NCBI RefSeq assembly: GCF_001583435.1 | Contig: NZ_CP013251.1 | Span: forward strand, 1,327,001-1,391,000 | Direction: 5' to 3' | From: Endozoicomonas montiporae CL-33 | GTDB taxonomy: Bacteria; Pseudomonadota; Gammaproteobacteria; Pseudomonadales; Endozoicomonadaceae | Length of the DNA stretch: 64,000 nt | Part shown: positions 54,773 to 64,000 of the stretch, piece after piece | How positions within the stretch are numbered: the stretch's first letter is position 1 | Layout: each line of letters opens with the position of its first letter | The notes under the pieces: generated by a model | Told to the model about the DNA's origin: nothing | Database searches by the model: none | The model's input: the letters and a program-made list of their open reading frames with translations, nothing else | Position numbers and translations under genes: made by a program

Positions 54773-57202
54773 TTATAGATGTGCTTCAAACGCTTCCTGA
54801 GCGGCTGCTGCTTTTTCTTTTGCAGCATTCAGTGCTGCTTCCAGTTCAGGGGTCGTGGCATCCGCCTGATCCACCGCCCGTTGCGCTTTTTTCAAAGCGG
54901 CCTTTGCCATGGCATTCTCGATTTTCAGCTTTTTAACTTCATCGGTTTGCGCTGGCTTTGCCGGTTTGGGCTTGTCAGCCTGAGCAGAAGGCTCGGCAGC
55001 AACAGGCGTTAGCGTTAGCTGTTTCAGTTTTGTACGACACTCGTCCACCGATTCCTGAAGAGCCTGTGTTTCTGCACTGTCTTCTTCAAGTGCTTTGGCA
55101 AGGGCTCGTTCTGCCTTTTTCAGAGCGGCTTTTGCCATGGCCTGCTCAATCTTCAGCTTTTTGTCTTCTGCGGAAGGTGCTGGTTTGGCAGCGGGTGTTG
55201 CGGCAGAATCCAACTGAGCAGCGAGTTTGTCGGCTTTCGTCTTACAATCGTCAACGGTTGCCTGCAAAGCCTGAATATCACCTTCACCGCTGTCTTTCGC
55301 CTGTGTCAGTGCACGTTCCGCTTTTTTCAGGGCAGCCTTCGCCATCGCATGCTCAATTTTGAGCTTTTTCTCATCGGCGGAAACCGCTGGTTTTGCAGCG
55401 GGCTGTGCCAACATAACGGCATCAAACTGTTGTTGCAGCTTATTGGCTTGGGCCTGAAGCATATCAACATTGGCTTTCAGTTTGCCGGTATCACCTTCGC
55501 CGGTTTCTTCCGCTTTCTTCAATGCACGCTGGGTCTTTTTCAGCTGGGCATTGGCCATCGACAGATCGATTTTAAGCTTTTTCTGTTCCGGAGTGAGTTC
55601 CTGCTTACCGGCTTTGCCAGTTGTTCCCGCCGCCTTTTTCGCTTTGGCGCGTTCGATAGCCGCTTTTACCGGGTCCGTTTCTTCACTGGAAGAAGGTGTG
55701 GAAGCTCCCGCTGCTTTCTGGGCTTTCAGCAGGGCGGCTTTTTCAGCGTTTGCCTTACGTCGTGCTTCTTTCTCTGCTTTTTCCCGCTCAAGACGATTTT
55801 GGCGGTTTTCATAACGGACTTTGGAGCGTTCCGACTTCGCGTGTTTTGCTTCCAGACTGCGGATCTCGCCTTTGGAAGCGCGGTAGTATTGCACCAGAGG
55901 AATACTACTGGGGCATACGTAGGAGCAGGCTCCGCATTCAATGCAGTCGAACAGGTTATGATGTTTCAGCTGGTCGTGGTTTTCTGCTTTGGCGTGCCAG
56001 TACAGCTGTTGTGGCAACAGCGAGGTCGGGCAGGCTTCAGCACACATGCCGCAGCGAATACAGGCTTGTGCCGGTGGAGCTGCCGGGAATTCGATGTCGC
56101 TGCCAGCAATCACACAGTTACTGGTTTTCACCACAGGGATACTGGCATCGTCCATGGAAAAGCCCATCATCGGGCCACCCATGATCAGGGTGTGCAATCG
56201 CTCCTGCTTGAGTCCTGCGACCTGAAGCAGGTGATTGACTGGTGTACCCAGTAACACTTGGAGGTTCTGGGGTGTCTGCAGTGCTTCACCGGTCAGGGTG
56301 GTAATGCGGGAAATCAGTGGACGGCCATGGACAATGGCTTCTTCGATGGCAGCCGCTGTCCCCACGTTTTGTACGACAATGCCCAGATCCGCTGGCAGTT
56401 TGCCGGATGGTACTTCCTGTCCGGTCAGAATCTGAATCAGCTGCTTCTCACCACCCGAAGGATAGCGGGTCGGAAACACCACCACCTTGATGTTATGACC
56501 CTGTCGCTGAGACAGAGCCATTCGCATGGCATGAATCGCTTCCGGCTTATTGTCTTCAATACCGATCAGGCAGCGTTCTGTTTTCAGCAGGTGCATCAGA
56601 ATATCGGCACCGGTAATGATCTGTTCTGCCCGTTCCCGCATTAGCATATCGTCAGCGGTGATATAGGGCTCACACTCGGTGCCGTTCAGGATCAGGGTAT
56701 GTACCGGGTTTTTCGGAGCCAGTTTAATCGCCGACGGAAAGCCCGCGCCGCCCATACCGGCAATACCTGCATTGCGAATGATGTCAACCAGCTGTGCTGG
56801 CTCTGTCTGACGGTAGTCGTCTACCGGGTTCAGCTCGCACCAGCGATCTTCTCCGTCCGTATCGATAACAATGCAGTTGTCGTGCATACCGGACGGGTGA
56901 GGAATGGCATGTAACTCAATAGCCGCAATCGTTCCTGATGTAGGCGCATGTAAGGGCACACTGACAAAGCCGGTTGCTTTGGCGATCAGTTGGCCTTTGA
57001 GAACCTTGTCCCCCACCTGAACAACAGGCTCTGCAGGTGAGCCAGCGTGTTGGGACAGCGGCAGTACCAGACGTTTGGGCAAGGGGGCGATGCGAATGGG
57101 CGTCGCGGTCGACTGATGTTTGTTTTCAGCAGGATGCACACCACCGGTCAGAGGCCAGACTCTGGCGTTCACTTCTTTCAGGTCAATCAGCGCTGAACTC
57201 AT
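54773..57202 (-). CDS. rnfC: Rnf complex subunit C with four-repeat C-terminal tail
   Basis: An 809-residue subunit that takes electrons from NADH. The flavin/NADH-binding region (about 30-330, with [14 protein letters not shown]) is followed by two 4Fe-4S clusters ([12 protein letters not shown] and [12 protein letters not shown], about 375-425). After a basic linker, residues 542-809 hold four tandem repeats of about 70 residues, each starting [19 protein letters not shown]. Enterobacterial RsxC also has an Ala/Lys-rich tail of variable length. The ATG overlaps the rnfB stop (ATGA). Confidence 0.96.
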   Translation of the reverse strand: MSSALIDLKEVNARVWPLTGGVHPAENKHQSTATPIRIAPLPKRLVLPLSQHAGSPAEPVVQVGDKVLKGQLIAKATGFVSVPLHAPTSGTIAAIELHAIPHPSGMHDNCIVIDTDGEDRWCELNPVDDYRQTEPAQLVDIIRNAGIAGMGGAGFPSAIKLAPKNPVHTLILNGTECEPYITADDMLMRERAEQIITGADILMHLLKTERCLIGIEDNKPEAIHAMRMALSQRQGHNIKVVVFPTRYPSGGEKQLIQILTGQEVPSGKLPADLGIVVQNVGTAAAIEEAIVHGRPLISRITTLTGEALQTPQNLQVLLGTPVNHLLQVAGLKQERLHTLIMGGPMMGFSMDDASIPVVKTSNCVIAGSDIEFPAAPPAQACIRCGMCAEACPTSLLPQQLYWHAKAENHDQLKHHNLFDCIECGACSYVCPSSIPLVQYYRASKGEIRSLEAKHAKSERSKVRYENRQNRLEREKAEKEARRKANAEKAALLKAQKAAGASTPSSSEETDPVKAAIERAKAKKAAGTTGKAGKQELTPEQKKLKIDLSMANAQLKKTQRALKKAEETGEGDTGKLKANVDMLQAQANKLQQQFDAVMLAQPAAKPAVSADEKKLKIEHAMAKAALKKAERALTQAKDSGEGDIQALQATVDDCKTKADKLAAQLDSAATPAAKPAPSAEDKKLKIEQAMAKAALKKAERALAKALEEDSAETQALQESVDECRTKLKQLTLTPVAAEPSAQADKPKPAKPAQTDEVKKLKIENAMAKAALKKAQRAVDQADATTPELEAALNAAKEKAAAAQEAFEAHL

Positions 57203-57792
57203 ACGGTTTCACCTCGCTGATCCGTGGCAATCAGTGTTCCGGTAAACGCCGGAGGTTGTTCTGGCAGTTCCCAGCGCCAGGTTCTGGTGGTTACTTCAAT
57301 GGGGCGCATTTCTATACAGTCAACAGGGCAGGGCTCGACACACAGGTCACAACCGGTGCATTCGTCGCTTAATATGGTATGCATCTGTTTGGCCGCACCC
57401 AGAATGGCGTCCACCGGACAAGCCTGTAGACACTTGGTGCAGCCAATGCATTCGTCTTCCCGGATAAAAGCAACACTGACAGGCTTTTCAACACCACTTT
57501 CGGCGTCCAGTGGCTCCGCTTCAACATCCAGCAAATCGGCCAGGGCATTAATGGTTGCTTGCCCACCAGGAGGACACCGGTTGATGGCTTCACCACTGGC
57601 AATGGCTTCGGCATAGGGGCGACAGCCGGGGTGGCCGCATTGTCCACACTGGGTCTGGGGCAGTAGTTCGTTGATCTGGTCAACGATGGGGTTGCCTTCC
57701 ACTTTAAACCGCACACTGGCGAAGCCAAGCACTGCTCCAAAGGTCAGTGCCAGAGCCAGCAGGGCGATAATGGCATAAACAATTATTTCCAT
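57199..57792 (-). CDS. rnfB: Rnf complex subunit B (iron-sulfur)
   Basis: A 197-residue subunit with an N-terminal membrane helix, a four-cysteine [16 protein letters not shown] cluster site (about 48-80), and two ferredoxin-type 4Fe-4S motifs ([24 protein letters not shown]). It passes electrons between RnfC and the membrane subunits. It overlaps rnfC by four bases. Confidence 0.97.
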   Translation of the reverse strand: MEIIVYAIIALLALALTFGAVLGFASVRFKVEGNPIVDQINELLPQTQCGQCGHPGCRPYAEAIASGEAINRCPPGGQATINALADLLDVEAEPLDAESGVEKPVSVAFIREDECIGCTKCLQACPVDAILGAAKQMHTILSDECTGCDLCVEPCPVDCIEMRPIEVTTRTWRWELPEQPPAFTGTLIATDQRGETV

Positions 57793-57811
57793 GTTTGTGT
57801 CGTCGTCTCCC

Positions 57812-58396
57812 TTACAGCTTGATCAGACCGGTAAAGCCCATGAAAGCCAGTGACATAAGACCGGCGGTGATCATACCAATAGCCGCTCCCCGAAATGGCA
57901 CAGGTACGTCGGCAGCGGCTATGCGCTCGCGCATGGCAGAAAACAGCACCAGTACCAGAGAAAAGCCGATTGCGGCACCAAAACCATAGGTGGCAGAATC
58001 CACCAGTGAACTGTTCATACGGTTACTGTTCAGCAGTGCCACACCTAGAACGGCACAGTTACTGGTGATCAGGGGCAGAAACACGCCCAGTACGCGGTGT
58101 AGCAGTGGGCTGACTTTACGCACGACCATTTCGGTAAACTGCACCACGACGGCGATTACCAGAATAAAGGAGATGGTCTTCAGAAATTCCAGACCCAGTG
58201 GAATCAGCAGGTACTCATAAGTCAGGTAGCTGCAGATGGAAGCCAGAGTTAACACAAAGGTGGTCGCCAGAGACATGCCCATGGCCGACTCCAGCTTGTT
58301 GGAGACCCCCATAAACGGGCACAGTCCCAGAAACTGTACCAGTACAAAGTTGTTGACCAGTATGGCACTGACAAGTATCAGTACCAGTTCACTCAT
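57812..58396 (-). CDS. rnfA: Rnf complex subunit A
   Basis: A 194-residue inner-membrane protein with six helices, the first gene of the operon. The family-typical [25 protein letters not shown] and [12 protein letters not shown] are present. I chose ATG 58396 (SELVLILV start) to match close relatives; ATG 58405 is nine bases upstream. The complex couples NADH oxidation to ion movement and low-potential electron supply. Confidence 0.97.
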   Translation of the reverse strand: MSELVLILVSAILVNNFVLVQFLGLCPFMGVSNKLESAMGMSLATTFVLTLASICSYLTYEYLLIPLGLEFLKTISFILVIAVVVQFTEMVVRKVSPLLHRVLGVFLPLITSNCAVLGVALLNSNRMNSSLVDSATYGFGAAIGFSLVLVLFSAMRERIAAADVPVPFRGAAIGMITAGLMSLAFMGFTGLIKL

Positions 58397-58405
58397 TTGA
58401 TCCAT

Positions 58406-58836
58406 TGTTCATTCAGTCCATAGCGGAGTTTTCAAAATAGCTGCTGTAAGGGGTTTTAAATACCAACAGGCGCAGCATCAATTGAGAGTCATCCGGGTTG
58501 ATGACCGGAGTATATATTTATGCAAAGTGCAATCACATTAACCGGGTAGATTCAAAACGAATAACTATAAACCCGCTTGCAACTCTTTATTCGCCAGTGG
58601 TGCAACACAATCCGGTACTGTAGCTGGCGACAATGCATTTGATCCTAAATACCTTTAAAACGTATGGTTATTGTCCGAATTTTCCGGATATCGCTCCAAA
58701 AGATGTAAAAAAATCCGCGTGATTATATCCATATTGGCTGTTCGGTGCATCGTAGAATTCCACAGAGTATCGCCTGTGAATATGACCATATGGACTAGGT
58801 AATTTGGGTACGGCGGATGGGTAGAAGGGTATTAAT
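58406..58836. other. Divergent intergenic region, rnf operon / LysR gene
   Basis: About 430 bases with no supported ORF. It should contain the rnf promoter and the promoter of the LysR gene. No obvious LysR box (T-N11-A palindrome) stands out. Confidence 0.3.
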
Positions 58837-59727
58837 ATGATGGGAACAGATGAGCTGGCGACTTTTCTGATGATTGTTGAAAAAGGTTCTTTTTCCGCAG
58901 CGGCAGAGCAGCTTGGACAGACGGTTTCTGCAGTAAGCCGCTCGTTGTCACGTCTGGAAGAGCGTTTGCAGGTGCGGTTGCTGACCCGAACCACACGACG
59001 GCTGGATCTGACTGAAGAAGGTCGCTGGCTGCTGCCCAGAGCTCGCAGTATTGTTGAGGATCTGCAGCAGACGGAGCAGGAGCTGACATCCAGCTTCACC
59101 AAGCCCTGCGGATTAATCAGGGTGAATGCTTCAACACCTGTGCTAACGTGCATTATTGCTCCGCTGGCAGCTCGTTTCAGAAAACGCTATCCGGACATTC
59201 GTCTGGAGTTGGCAAGTGACGAGCAAATCATTGATCTGATTGAAGAGCAGGCTGATATGGCGATTCGGGTAGGTGAACTGACCAGTTCAACCCTGAATGC
59301 CCGCAGACTGGCTGAAAGCCGGATGCAGGTAGTGGCTGCTCCGGCCTATATACAGGCAGCGGGTTGTCCGCAAACGGCGGAAGCGTTGCAGAATCATGTT
59401 CTGATCGGTTTTTCCGAGCCTGCATCACTGAATCTCTGGCCTTTGAAACAGGGGCAGCTCGAAGGGGTGGCAATACGACCGGATATCGCCTGTTCCAATG
59501 GGGCTATGGTTCGGGAATTGGCATTGGAAGGCGCGGGAATTGCCTGTGCTTCTGACTTTTATGTACGGGCTGATATTGAATCCGGGCGGCTTGTTTCGGT
59601 GTTGCAGAGTGAACATCTGGGCTGGCGTAAGGATATCTGGGCGGTTTTCTATAAAAAAGGCAGTCTGCCTGCGCGGGTTCAGGTGTTTCTGGATTTTCTC
59701 GTTGCCGAGATTAATAGGGTATTGTGA
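58837..59727 (+). CDS. LysR-family transcriptional regulator
   Basis: A 296-residue regulator: winged helix-turn-helix at residues 5-65 (GSFSAAAEQLGQTVSAVSRSLSRLE) and a type 2 periplasmic-binding-like effector domain (about 90-290). It belongs to the group without a separate divergent target here; the neighbours are the divergent rnf operon and the convergent serine-rich gene. The target is unknown. Confidence 0.93.
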   Translation: MMGTDELATFLMIVEKGSFSAAAEQLGQTVSAVSRSLSRLEERLQVRLLTRTTRRLDLTEEGRWLLPRARSIVEDLQQTEQELTSSFTKPCGLIRVNASTPVLTCIIAPLAARFRKRYPDIRLELASDEQIIDLIEEQADMAIRVGELTSSTLNARRLAESRMQVVAAPAYIQAAGCPQTAEALQNHVLIGFSEPASLNLWPLKQGQLEGVAIRPDIACSNGAMVRELALEGAGIACASDFYVRADIESGRLVSVLQSEHLGWRKDIWAVFYKKGSLPARVQVFLDFLVAEINRVL

Positions 59728-59774
59728 GCAGAAACGGTGTTTATGTAGAGTGAGCTTTAAGAGCAATCAGCGGT

Positions 59775-59909
59775 TTATTTGGGTCTGAGTTTGGGGTTCA
59801 TCTGGTAGGGGTAATCTTCAGGCCAGTCTGTATATTTTTCCTGTATTTTAGGGCCAAAGTCACTGGTAAGCTGGGGCTTTACTTCCATAACGAATTCGTT
59901 TATAGACAT
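59775..59909 (-). CDS. 44-residue ORF overlapping the serine-rich gene
   Basis: An ATG at 59909 lies within the last codons of the serine-rich gene (overlap about 10 bases) and opens a 44-residue frame ending at 59775. The product starts MSINEFVMEVKPQLTSDFG and is rich in Asp, Glu, Pro, Tyr and Lys with a basic end (NPKLRPK). No separate ribosome-binding site is visible, so it would depend on termination-coupled translation. It is too short to be sure. Confidence 0.45.
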   Translation of the reverse strand: MSINEFVMEVKPQLTSDFGPKIQEKYTDWPEDYPYQMNPKLRPK

Positions 59910-61051
59910 GATATCACTACTGGTTTCACTACTTGTAAAGTCTCGGATTTTTTTCTGAACGCAGTAATCTTTGAGCGTTGAGTCAGGTTTTTGAGCTGAA
60001 AGCCGGTCTCTCCAAGTTGTTTTTCAAGCTGGTTGAGCTCTTTTCGCAACCCATAAGGCCGGCCAATCAATCGATGAAGATTGCCTGTAAGGATATCTGC
60101 ACTAACATCCGGATCTGCATCAAACAGATATTGCTGACGAGCCTGCTGAGCTTCGTGGCGTGTAATTCGATTTCGGTTTGCCAGCTCATCACATTGGGAG
60201 CCGGAAACATAGCCTTGTTCTTCAATGATGTCCTGACAGATTTTAGGTGCCAGATGATCCCTGATCCGATCTTTACCAAAAGCCTGCAAGTGGCGTAAAA
60301 GAGAGATATCGTTGGAATTAAACTGATAGATACGAAAGTAGTAATCCAGCTTGCGGTCTGTGGTAATGTCATGGGCTCCAGCGGCTTTCAATCGACTTTC
60401 TGCTTCACCGAGACTTTGATTGACCTGATGGCTCCATGTTGTTAACTCCTGTTGATCAGCCGCAAGCAATTTTGTCCGTAATGCTTCAGTGACTGAGGGT
60501 CTTTCCTTTAGCTCTTCTTCTGACAATTCAAGCAATTTTTTCTGTTCGGCCAGGGCTCTTTTTTTCTCACGGTTTTCTTTTCTTTTAGTGCCTTCAGCCC
60601 CGACAGACAAAGGAGAAGATGATTTAAAATCCTGATTATGTTTGAGTTTTTTAAAGCGCCGTAGTCGCCCAGACACTGATTCAGTGCTGCTACTGCTGCC
60701 GCCTCTACTGCGCTTTCCCCCTCTTAGATGCTGAACCTGCGGGTTGGGTACAGGCGTTTCAATGCCTTCATCCATCACGGTGATGTCATGATCGGTAATA
60801 TTGGGAACGTCTGAGAAAACTGAGTCACTGCTGGATGAAGAACTTAATGATGCGCGGCTCATTGCGCCAGACAGTTCTGAATCAACACTTTTGGTCGATA
60901 TCTTTCGGCCATAAGCGGACCCGGAGGTCTGTGGTTCCTCATTGGACTGTTCTGTGTCTTTATCCTGAGAAGAACCTGATACCTGTTGGCTGGAGCCTTT
61001 TGGGCTAGGAGGGTTTATCGGAAGCGGTATCGGCAGACCTGTATTCACCAT
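59900..61051 (-). CDS. Serine-rich protein of unknown function with charged C-terminal helical domain
   Basis: A 383-residue protein. The N-terminal half is disordered, rich in Ser, Gly and Pro (SLSSSSSSDSVFSD), with a basic patch (SGRLRRFKKLKHN). From about residue 160 it becomes charged and helical (KENREKKRALAEQKKLLELSEEELKERPS) and continues to a C-terminal globular-looking part (KLDYYFRIYQFNSNDISLLRHL). There is no signal peptide or membrane segment. The style resembles secreted effectors of host-associated bacteria, but that is inference. I chose ATG 61051; the frame is open to GTG 61234. Confidence 0.72.
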   Translation of the reverse strand: MVNTGLPIPLPINPPSPKGSSQQVSGSSQDKDTEQSNEEPQTSGSAYGRKISTKSVDSELSGAMSRASLSSSSSSDSVFSDVPNITDHDITVMDEGIETPVPNPQVQHLRGGKRSRGGSSSSTESVSGRLRRFKKLKHNQDFKSSSPLSVGAEGTKRKENREKKRALAEQKKLLELSEEELKERPSVTEALRTKLLAADQQELTTWSHQVNQSLGEAESRLKAAGAHDITTDRKLDYYFRIYQFNSNDISLLRHLQAFGKDRIRDHLAPKICQDIIEEQGYVSGSQCDELANRNRITRHEAQQARQQYLFDADPDVSADILTGNLHRLIGRPYGLRKELNQLEKQLGETGFQLKNLTQRSKITAFRKKSETLQVVKPVVISCL

Positions 61052-61276
61052 CCTGATCGGGCTTATTACATAACTGATGTTACGCACCTTAAACGAAGGA
61101 ATCAGGGCTACAGAGCAATGACCTCGTTCGGAAACCTTGATGATTCGTAGAGGGTGCGTAACTCCAGTTACATAATAGTGTTTTTTCAGTCCATCGACCA
61201 TCGTTGGTGATTTAAATCCACAGAAAACCGACACTTACAGAAAAAAAGCTTTTCTGTTTGTCTTTTGTCTGAAAAT

Positions 61277-61882
61277 TTATTCTGTCTGCCAGACAGCCCG
61301 CTTCTCCATGATTGACTCAAACAGCTCTGAACCAAGAATATTGTCCAGCCACCGAATCAGGTTTGGGTAGGGACTGCTGTAAAACCAGTTTTTGTCTACA
61401 TGGGCAAACTGGCGCACAAAGGGAGCGATACCATAGTCAGTCACGCTCAGGTGGAGGCAGCTGAGCCCTTTGGCTGTTTGCAAAAGGCTTTCCAGCAGGG
61501 ATAAAAAAGTTTCACCCTGCTGGCGGTAATATTCTGCGGACTGCTCCGGATAGCGGTCTGCGTACTTATAGCGATCCAGCCAGAATTTAAACTGGTTGTC
61601 ACATTGATGGATGAGTTGACTATCGCCTTGTAGCCAGTTGTCGGGGTCGTTCCGGTTCAGTGCCCACCGCATGATATCCAGACTTTCATCAATCACCTGT
61701 CCATCGGGTAAAACCAGTACCGGGACTGTGCCTTTTGGAGAAGCAGCCAGCATTACGGAAGGTTTATCACGCAGGGTGATTTCCCGGTATTCAACCGACT
61801 GCTGGCTGATGGCAATCGCCAGTCTTACCCGCATGGCATAGGGGCAACGGCGAAAAGTGTAGAGTACAGGTGATTTTGTCAT
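61277..61882 (-). CDS. Glutathione S-transferase family protein
   Basis: A 201-residue thioredoxin-fold protein with an N-terminal GST domain (FRRCPYAMRVRLAI with the likely active Cys, and KGTVPVL, DESLDIM for glutathione binding) and a helical C-terminal domain. The CPYAMR motif is typical of the Cys-type GST group related to glutaredoxin 2. Its start is 5 bases from the LysR stop on the same strand, so they may be one transcript. Confidence 0.88.
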   Translation of the reverse strand: MTKSPVLYTFRRCPYAMRVRLAIAISQQSVEYREITLRDKPSVMLAASPKGTVPVLVLPDGQVIDESLDIMRWALNRNDPDNWLQGDSQLIHQCDNQFKFWLDRYKYADRYPEQSAEYYRQQGETFLSLLESLLQTAKGLSCLHLSVTDYGIAPFVRQFAHVDKNWFYSSPYPNLIRWLDNILGSELFESIMEKRAVWQTE

Positions 61883-61886
61883 TAGC

Positions 61887-62732
61887 TTATCTTGTCATAA
61901 CCGGCATGGATCGACACCTTTCAATGACCTTCTGAAGCAGAGGTGAAGGCGGTTGCAGACTTGACCAGGCGAGCCCGACCTGACGGTAGTCACTGACGCC
62001 AGTGTAGGGTTTGACCAGAATCTCGGGATATTGTCGTGCCATGCCTTCCGGCAGAAAGCTAATGCCGTGATTCGCCAGTAATAACATCGCTACCTGATCT
62101 TTACTGGCGGTGCTTGCAACAATATCTACCTCCATATCAAACTGACTGAGTAAGCTCAGCGTTCTTTGATGGGCTTCACATGGAGGGCAAATAATAAAAG
62201 GTTGCTGATGCAGATCCTGAACGGTAACCGTTGTCTTTTTTGCCAGCGCATTGTTTTGATGAACACACAGAACATACTCTTCACGCCAGATGGGCAGAAA
62301 CAGCTCATCGTCGTTTTTCATTATGTCCAGAATGAGCCGTGCCGGTGATTTCTGGTCAAGCTGGGTTAATAATAGTTCGTGCTCACTCAGTAGTGGCTGA
62401 ATATGATGTAAAAAGGCTGCTACATACTGGTGTGGTAGCTCTGGCATGATAGCCAGTGAGAGTTTTTCACGATTCTGTTGTTGTTTCAATACCGAGGCGA
62501 TTTTCTCAATCTCGGCAATCATACGAAGCGCCATGGGATAAAGCTGCTCTGCCTCACGGGTAGGTGTAACGCCTTTTTTACTGCGGGAAAACAGCAGACA
62601 GCCTAACTCTTCTTCAAGCTGTCGTATGGCATTTGACAGTGCAGGTTGAGAAACAAAACTGCGCTCTGCGGCTCTGGAAATGCTCTGCTCTTCATAAACG
62701 GTGGAAAACTGTCTGAGTAGTCGGATATCCAT
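61887..62732 (-). CDS. LysR-family transcriptional regulator
   Basis: A 281-residue regulator with an N-terminal winged helix (SISRAAERSFVSQPALSNAIRQLEEELG) and effector domain. It is divergent from the SDR gene at 62870 with 137 bases between, the classical LysR/target arrangement, and it is close upstream of the GST. Control of the SDR and/or GST is likely but inferred. Confidence 0.93.
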   Translation of the reverse strand: MDIRLLRQFSTVYEEQSISRAAERSFVSQPALSNAIRQLEEELGCLLFSRSKKGVTPTREAEQLYPMALRMIAEIEKIASVLKQQQNREKLSLAIMPELPHQYVAAFLHHIQPLLSEHELLLTQLDQKSPARLILDIMKNDDELFLPIWREEYVLCVHQNNALAKKTTVTVQDLHQQPFIICPPCEAHQRTLSLLSQFDMEVDIVASTASKDQVAMLLLANHGISFLPEGMARQYPEILVKPYTGVSDYRQVGLAWSSLQPPSPLLQKVIERCRSMPVMTR

Positions 62733-62869
62733 TGATGTACCTGACCAGTTAGTCTGGCTAAAGATAATTAAAAGTTATGAATGATCTAATTAATAGATAT
62801 TTCAAACAGTGGTGGCAGAACGTTAGAGTAACGCTGTCCTGAAACGAGGTAGCATACAGGAGAGTTGAT

Positions 62870-63592
62870 ATGAGCAAACCGTTAATTGTTGTCACAGGCG
62901 CCAGTTCCGGAATTGGTGAAGCGATCGCTCGCGCTTTCAGTGCACAGCGTCACCCTCTGTTGCTGTTGGCGAGACGGGTTGAGCGGCTTGAAGCTCTGGA
63001 TCTGCCAGAAACCTTGTGCAGAAAGGTTGATGTGACCGATCGTGTCGCTGTTCTTGAAGCCGTTAAAGAAGCGGAAGCGAAGTACGGGCCAACCGACTGT
63101 TTGGTTAATAATGCGGGTGTGATGTTATTGGGGCTGGTGACAGAGCAGAACCCGGACGAATGGGACCGGATGATTGATGTGAATGTTAAGGGTGTACTGA
63201 ATGGTATCCATGCCGTGGTGAAACCCATGCAGGCGCGCAAGGGTGGAACCATTATCAATATCAGCTCTGTAGCAGGCATCAAAGGCTTCCCGAATCATGC
63301 CGCATATTGCGGTACCAAGTTTGCCGTACACGGTTTAACAGAAACGGTGCGGGAAGAGGTTGCTGACGACAATGTTCGTGTGATTGTCATTGCCCCGGGT
63401 GCCGTTGAAACGGAACTGCTGAGCCATACTACTTCTAATGAAATCAAAGAAGGTTATGAAGGCTGGAAAGACAGCATTGGTGGCGCTATTACTCCTGAAG
63501 ATATTGCCGCCTGTGTCTCGTTCTCTTACGGACTGCCACAAAATGTCTGTGTGCGTGAAGTCGTGGTAGCGGCAACCCGGCAGCAGCCCTGA
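62870..63592 (+). CDS. Short-chain dehydrogenase/reductase
   Basis: A 240-residue classical SDR. The cofactor motif is TGASSGIGEA, NNAG is at about residue 84, the catalytic Ser is in INISSVAG, and Tyr-x3-Lys is YCGTK at about 150. LLARRVERLEAL at the end of the second strand fits NADP preference. It is likely controlled by the divergent LysR. Substrate unknown. Confidence 0.92.
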   Translation: MSKPLIVVTGASSGIGEAIARAFSAQRHPLLLLARRVERLEALDLPETLCRKVDVTDRVAVLEAVKEAEAKYGPTDCLVNNAGVMLLGLVTEQNPDEWDRMIDVNVKGVLNGIHAVVKPMQARKGGTIINISSVAGIKGFPNHAAYCGTKFAVHGLTETVREEVADDNVRVIVIAPGAVETELLSHTTSNEIKEGYEGWKDSIGGAITPEDIAACVSFSYGLPQNVCVREVVVAATRQQP

Positions 63593-63610
63593 CTTATTCA
63601 ACAGAAAAGA

Positions 63611-63640
63611 GCCTGCTATGCTCCGATAGCAGGCTTCTCG
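63611..63640 (+). terminator. Terminator of the SDR gene
   Basis: The GCCTGCTAT/ATAGCAGGC stem (63611-63619/63626-63634) with a 6-base loop is followed by TTCTCGTT. Confidence 0.8.
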
Positions 63641-63722
63641 TTGTGATCAGTCAGAGACTATTTATTTTGTTTTTTGCCTTTCCAGAATTTCCAGCTCTTT
63701 TTGGGTTTCAAGGTTTCTTTTG

Positions 63723-64000
63723 TCAGTTTATCCTTTGCACGCTGCACTCTTTCCTGCTCTTTTCTAATTCTTCCTCATTGGTTATTTCAGGTAATAATGC
63801 CGGGTTAAAGCTGAACAGGTTGGGTTCGGCTCTGCACAATGGCCCTAATGATTTATAGAGCTCCCAAAGTACCTGACTGCGACCTGCGATAACAACGTTA
63901 TGAGGAGAGTGAGGACGGAATGGATATTTCGCCATGAAGAACAGCGCTTTTACAATCTGTGTTCGTAGGCCTTGCATTGATGGATCAGAGAGCATGGCAA
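63723..64000 (-). CDS. C-terminal part of an unknown protein (5' end outside window)
   Basis: The frame is open to the window edge and ends at 63723, giving at least 92 codons. It contains KYPFRPHSPHNVVIAGRSQ and LWELYKSLGPLCRAEPNLF, and then a charged helix. Just before the end, at the GAAAAG near 63750, the other frame continues with a lysine- and tryptophan-rich tail (KPKKSWKFWKGKKQNK) to a stop near 63661. One extra A would join them, so the C-terminus may be frameshifted. I do not recognise the family. Confidence 0.6.
   Translation of the reverse strand, partial: AMLSDPSMQGLRTQIVKALFFMAKYPFRPHSPHNVVIAGRSQVLWELYKSLGPLCRAEPNLFSFNPALLPEITNEEELEKSRKECSVQRIN

Noticed and set aside
55349..56254. 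301-codon + strand frame opposite rnfC
   Set aside because: It is an antisense shadow, rich in Phe and Cys because of the Lys/Ala-rich repeats on the other strand.

Overview
The window looks like a chromosomal segment of a marine gammaproteobacterium, most likely an Oceanospirillales relative of Endozoicomonas. This is an inference from gene content: Rnf complex, FabV, the PrkA-YeaH-SpoVR module, a tolC/yqiB/cpdA neighbourhood, a large glycogen locus, and many insertion sequences between well-conserved genes. No rRNA, tRNA or CRISPR-Cas genes were seen.

Positions 1-14.8 kb hold one of the most complete glycogen loci I can recognise: the end of glgP, then glgB-glgX, pgm, glgC-glgA, and a second glgB-glgX, all on the + strand. 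Pgm makes glucose-1-phosphate, GlgC makes ADP-glucose, GlgA elongates and GlgB branches; GlgP and GlgX degrade. Both GlgB and both GlgX copies keep their catalytic residues. Several hairpins separate the cistrons. From 14.8 to 30 kb come a DUF2726/zinc-ribbon protein, a cold-shock protein, an overlapping oxidoreductase-sulfurtransferase pair, an APC antiporter, an IS1595-type element, the spoVR-yeaH-prkA operon (minus strand), an LpxL-like acyltransferase, a TauE/SafE permease and lgt-thyA.

The interval 30.3-35.2 kb is a three-level nest of mobile elements: an IS200-like element whose right-end hairpin is split by an IS1182-type element, which is itself split by an intact IS21-type element. 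Target duplications can be read for the two inner insertions. A repeat-rich gene-poor stretch follows (35.2-36.65 kb), with a 20-bp repeat present three times and a 131-bp palindromic MITE-like element. Then come an M20 peptidase, a zinc-ribbon/SUMF1-domain protein, an esterase, cpdA and yqiB, an IS5-type element sitting where nudF would be expected, tolC and fabV.

From 46.2 to 48.7 kb an ISKra4-type element is split by an IS1-type element, both with 8-bp target duplications. Two exported proteins of unknown role follow (a 757-residue TPR-like protein and a 294-residue protein). The window ends with the rnfABCDGE operon (minus strand), a LysR regulator, a serine-rich lineage-specific protein with an overlapping 44-codon ORF, a GST, a LysR/SDR divergent pair, and the 3' part of an unknown gene.

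No obvious new multi-gene defence or biosynthetic system is present. The most interesting material is the duplicated glycogen module, the nested elements with exact junctions, the MITE-like and 20-bp repeats, and several uncharacterised lineage-specific proteins.
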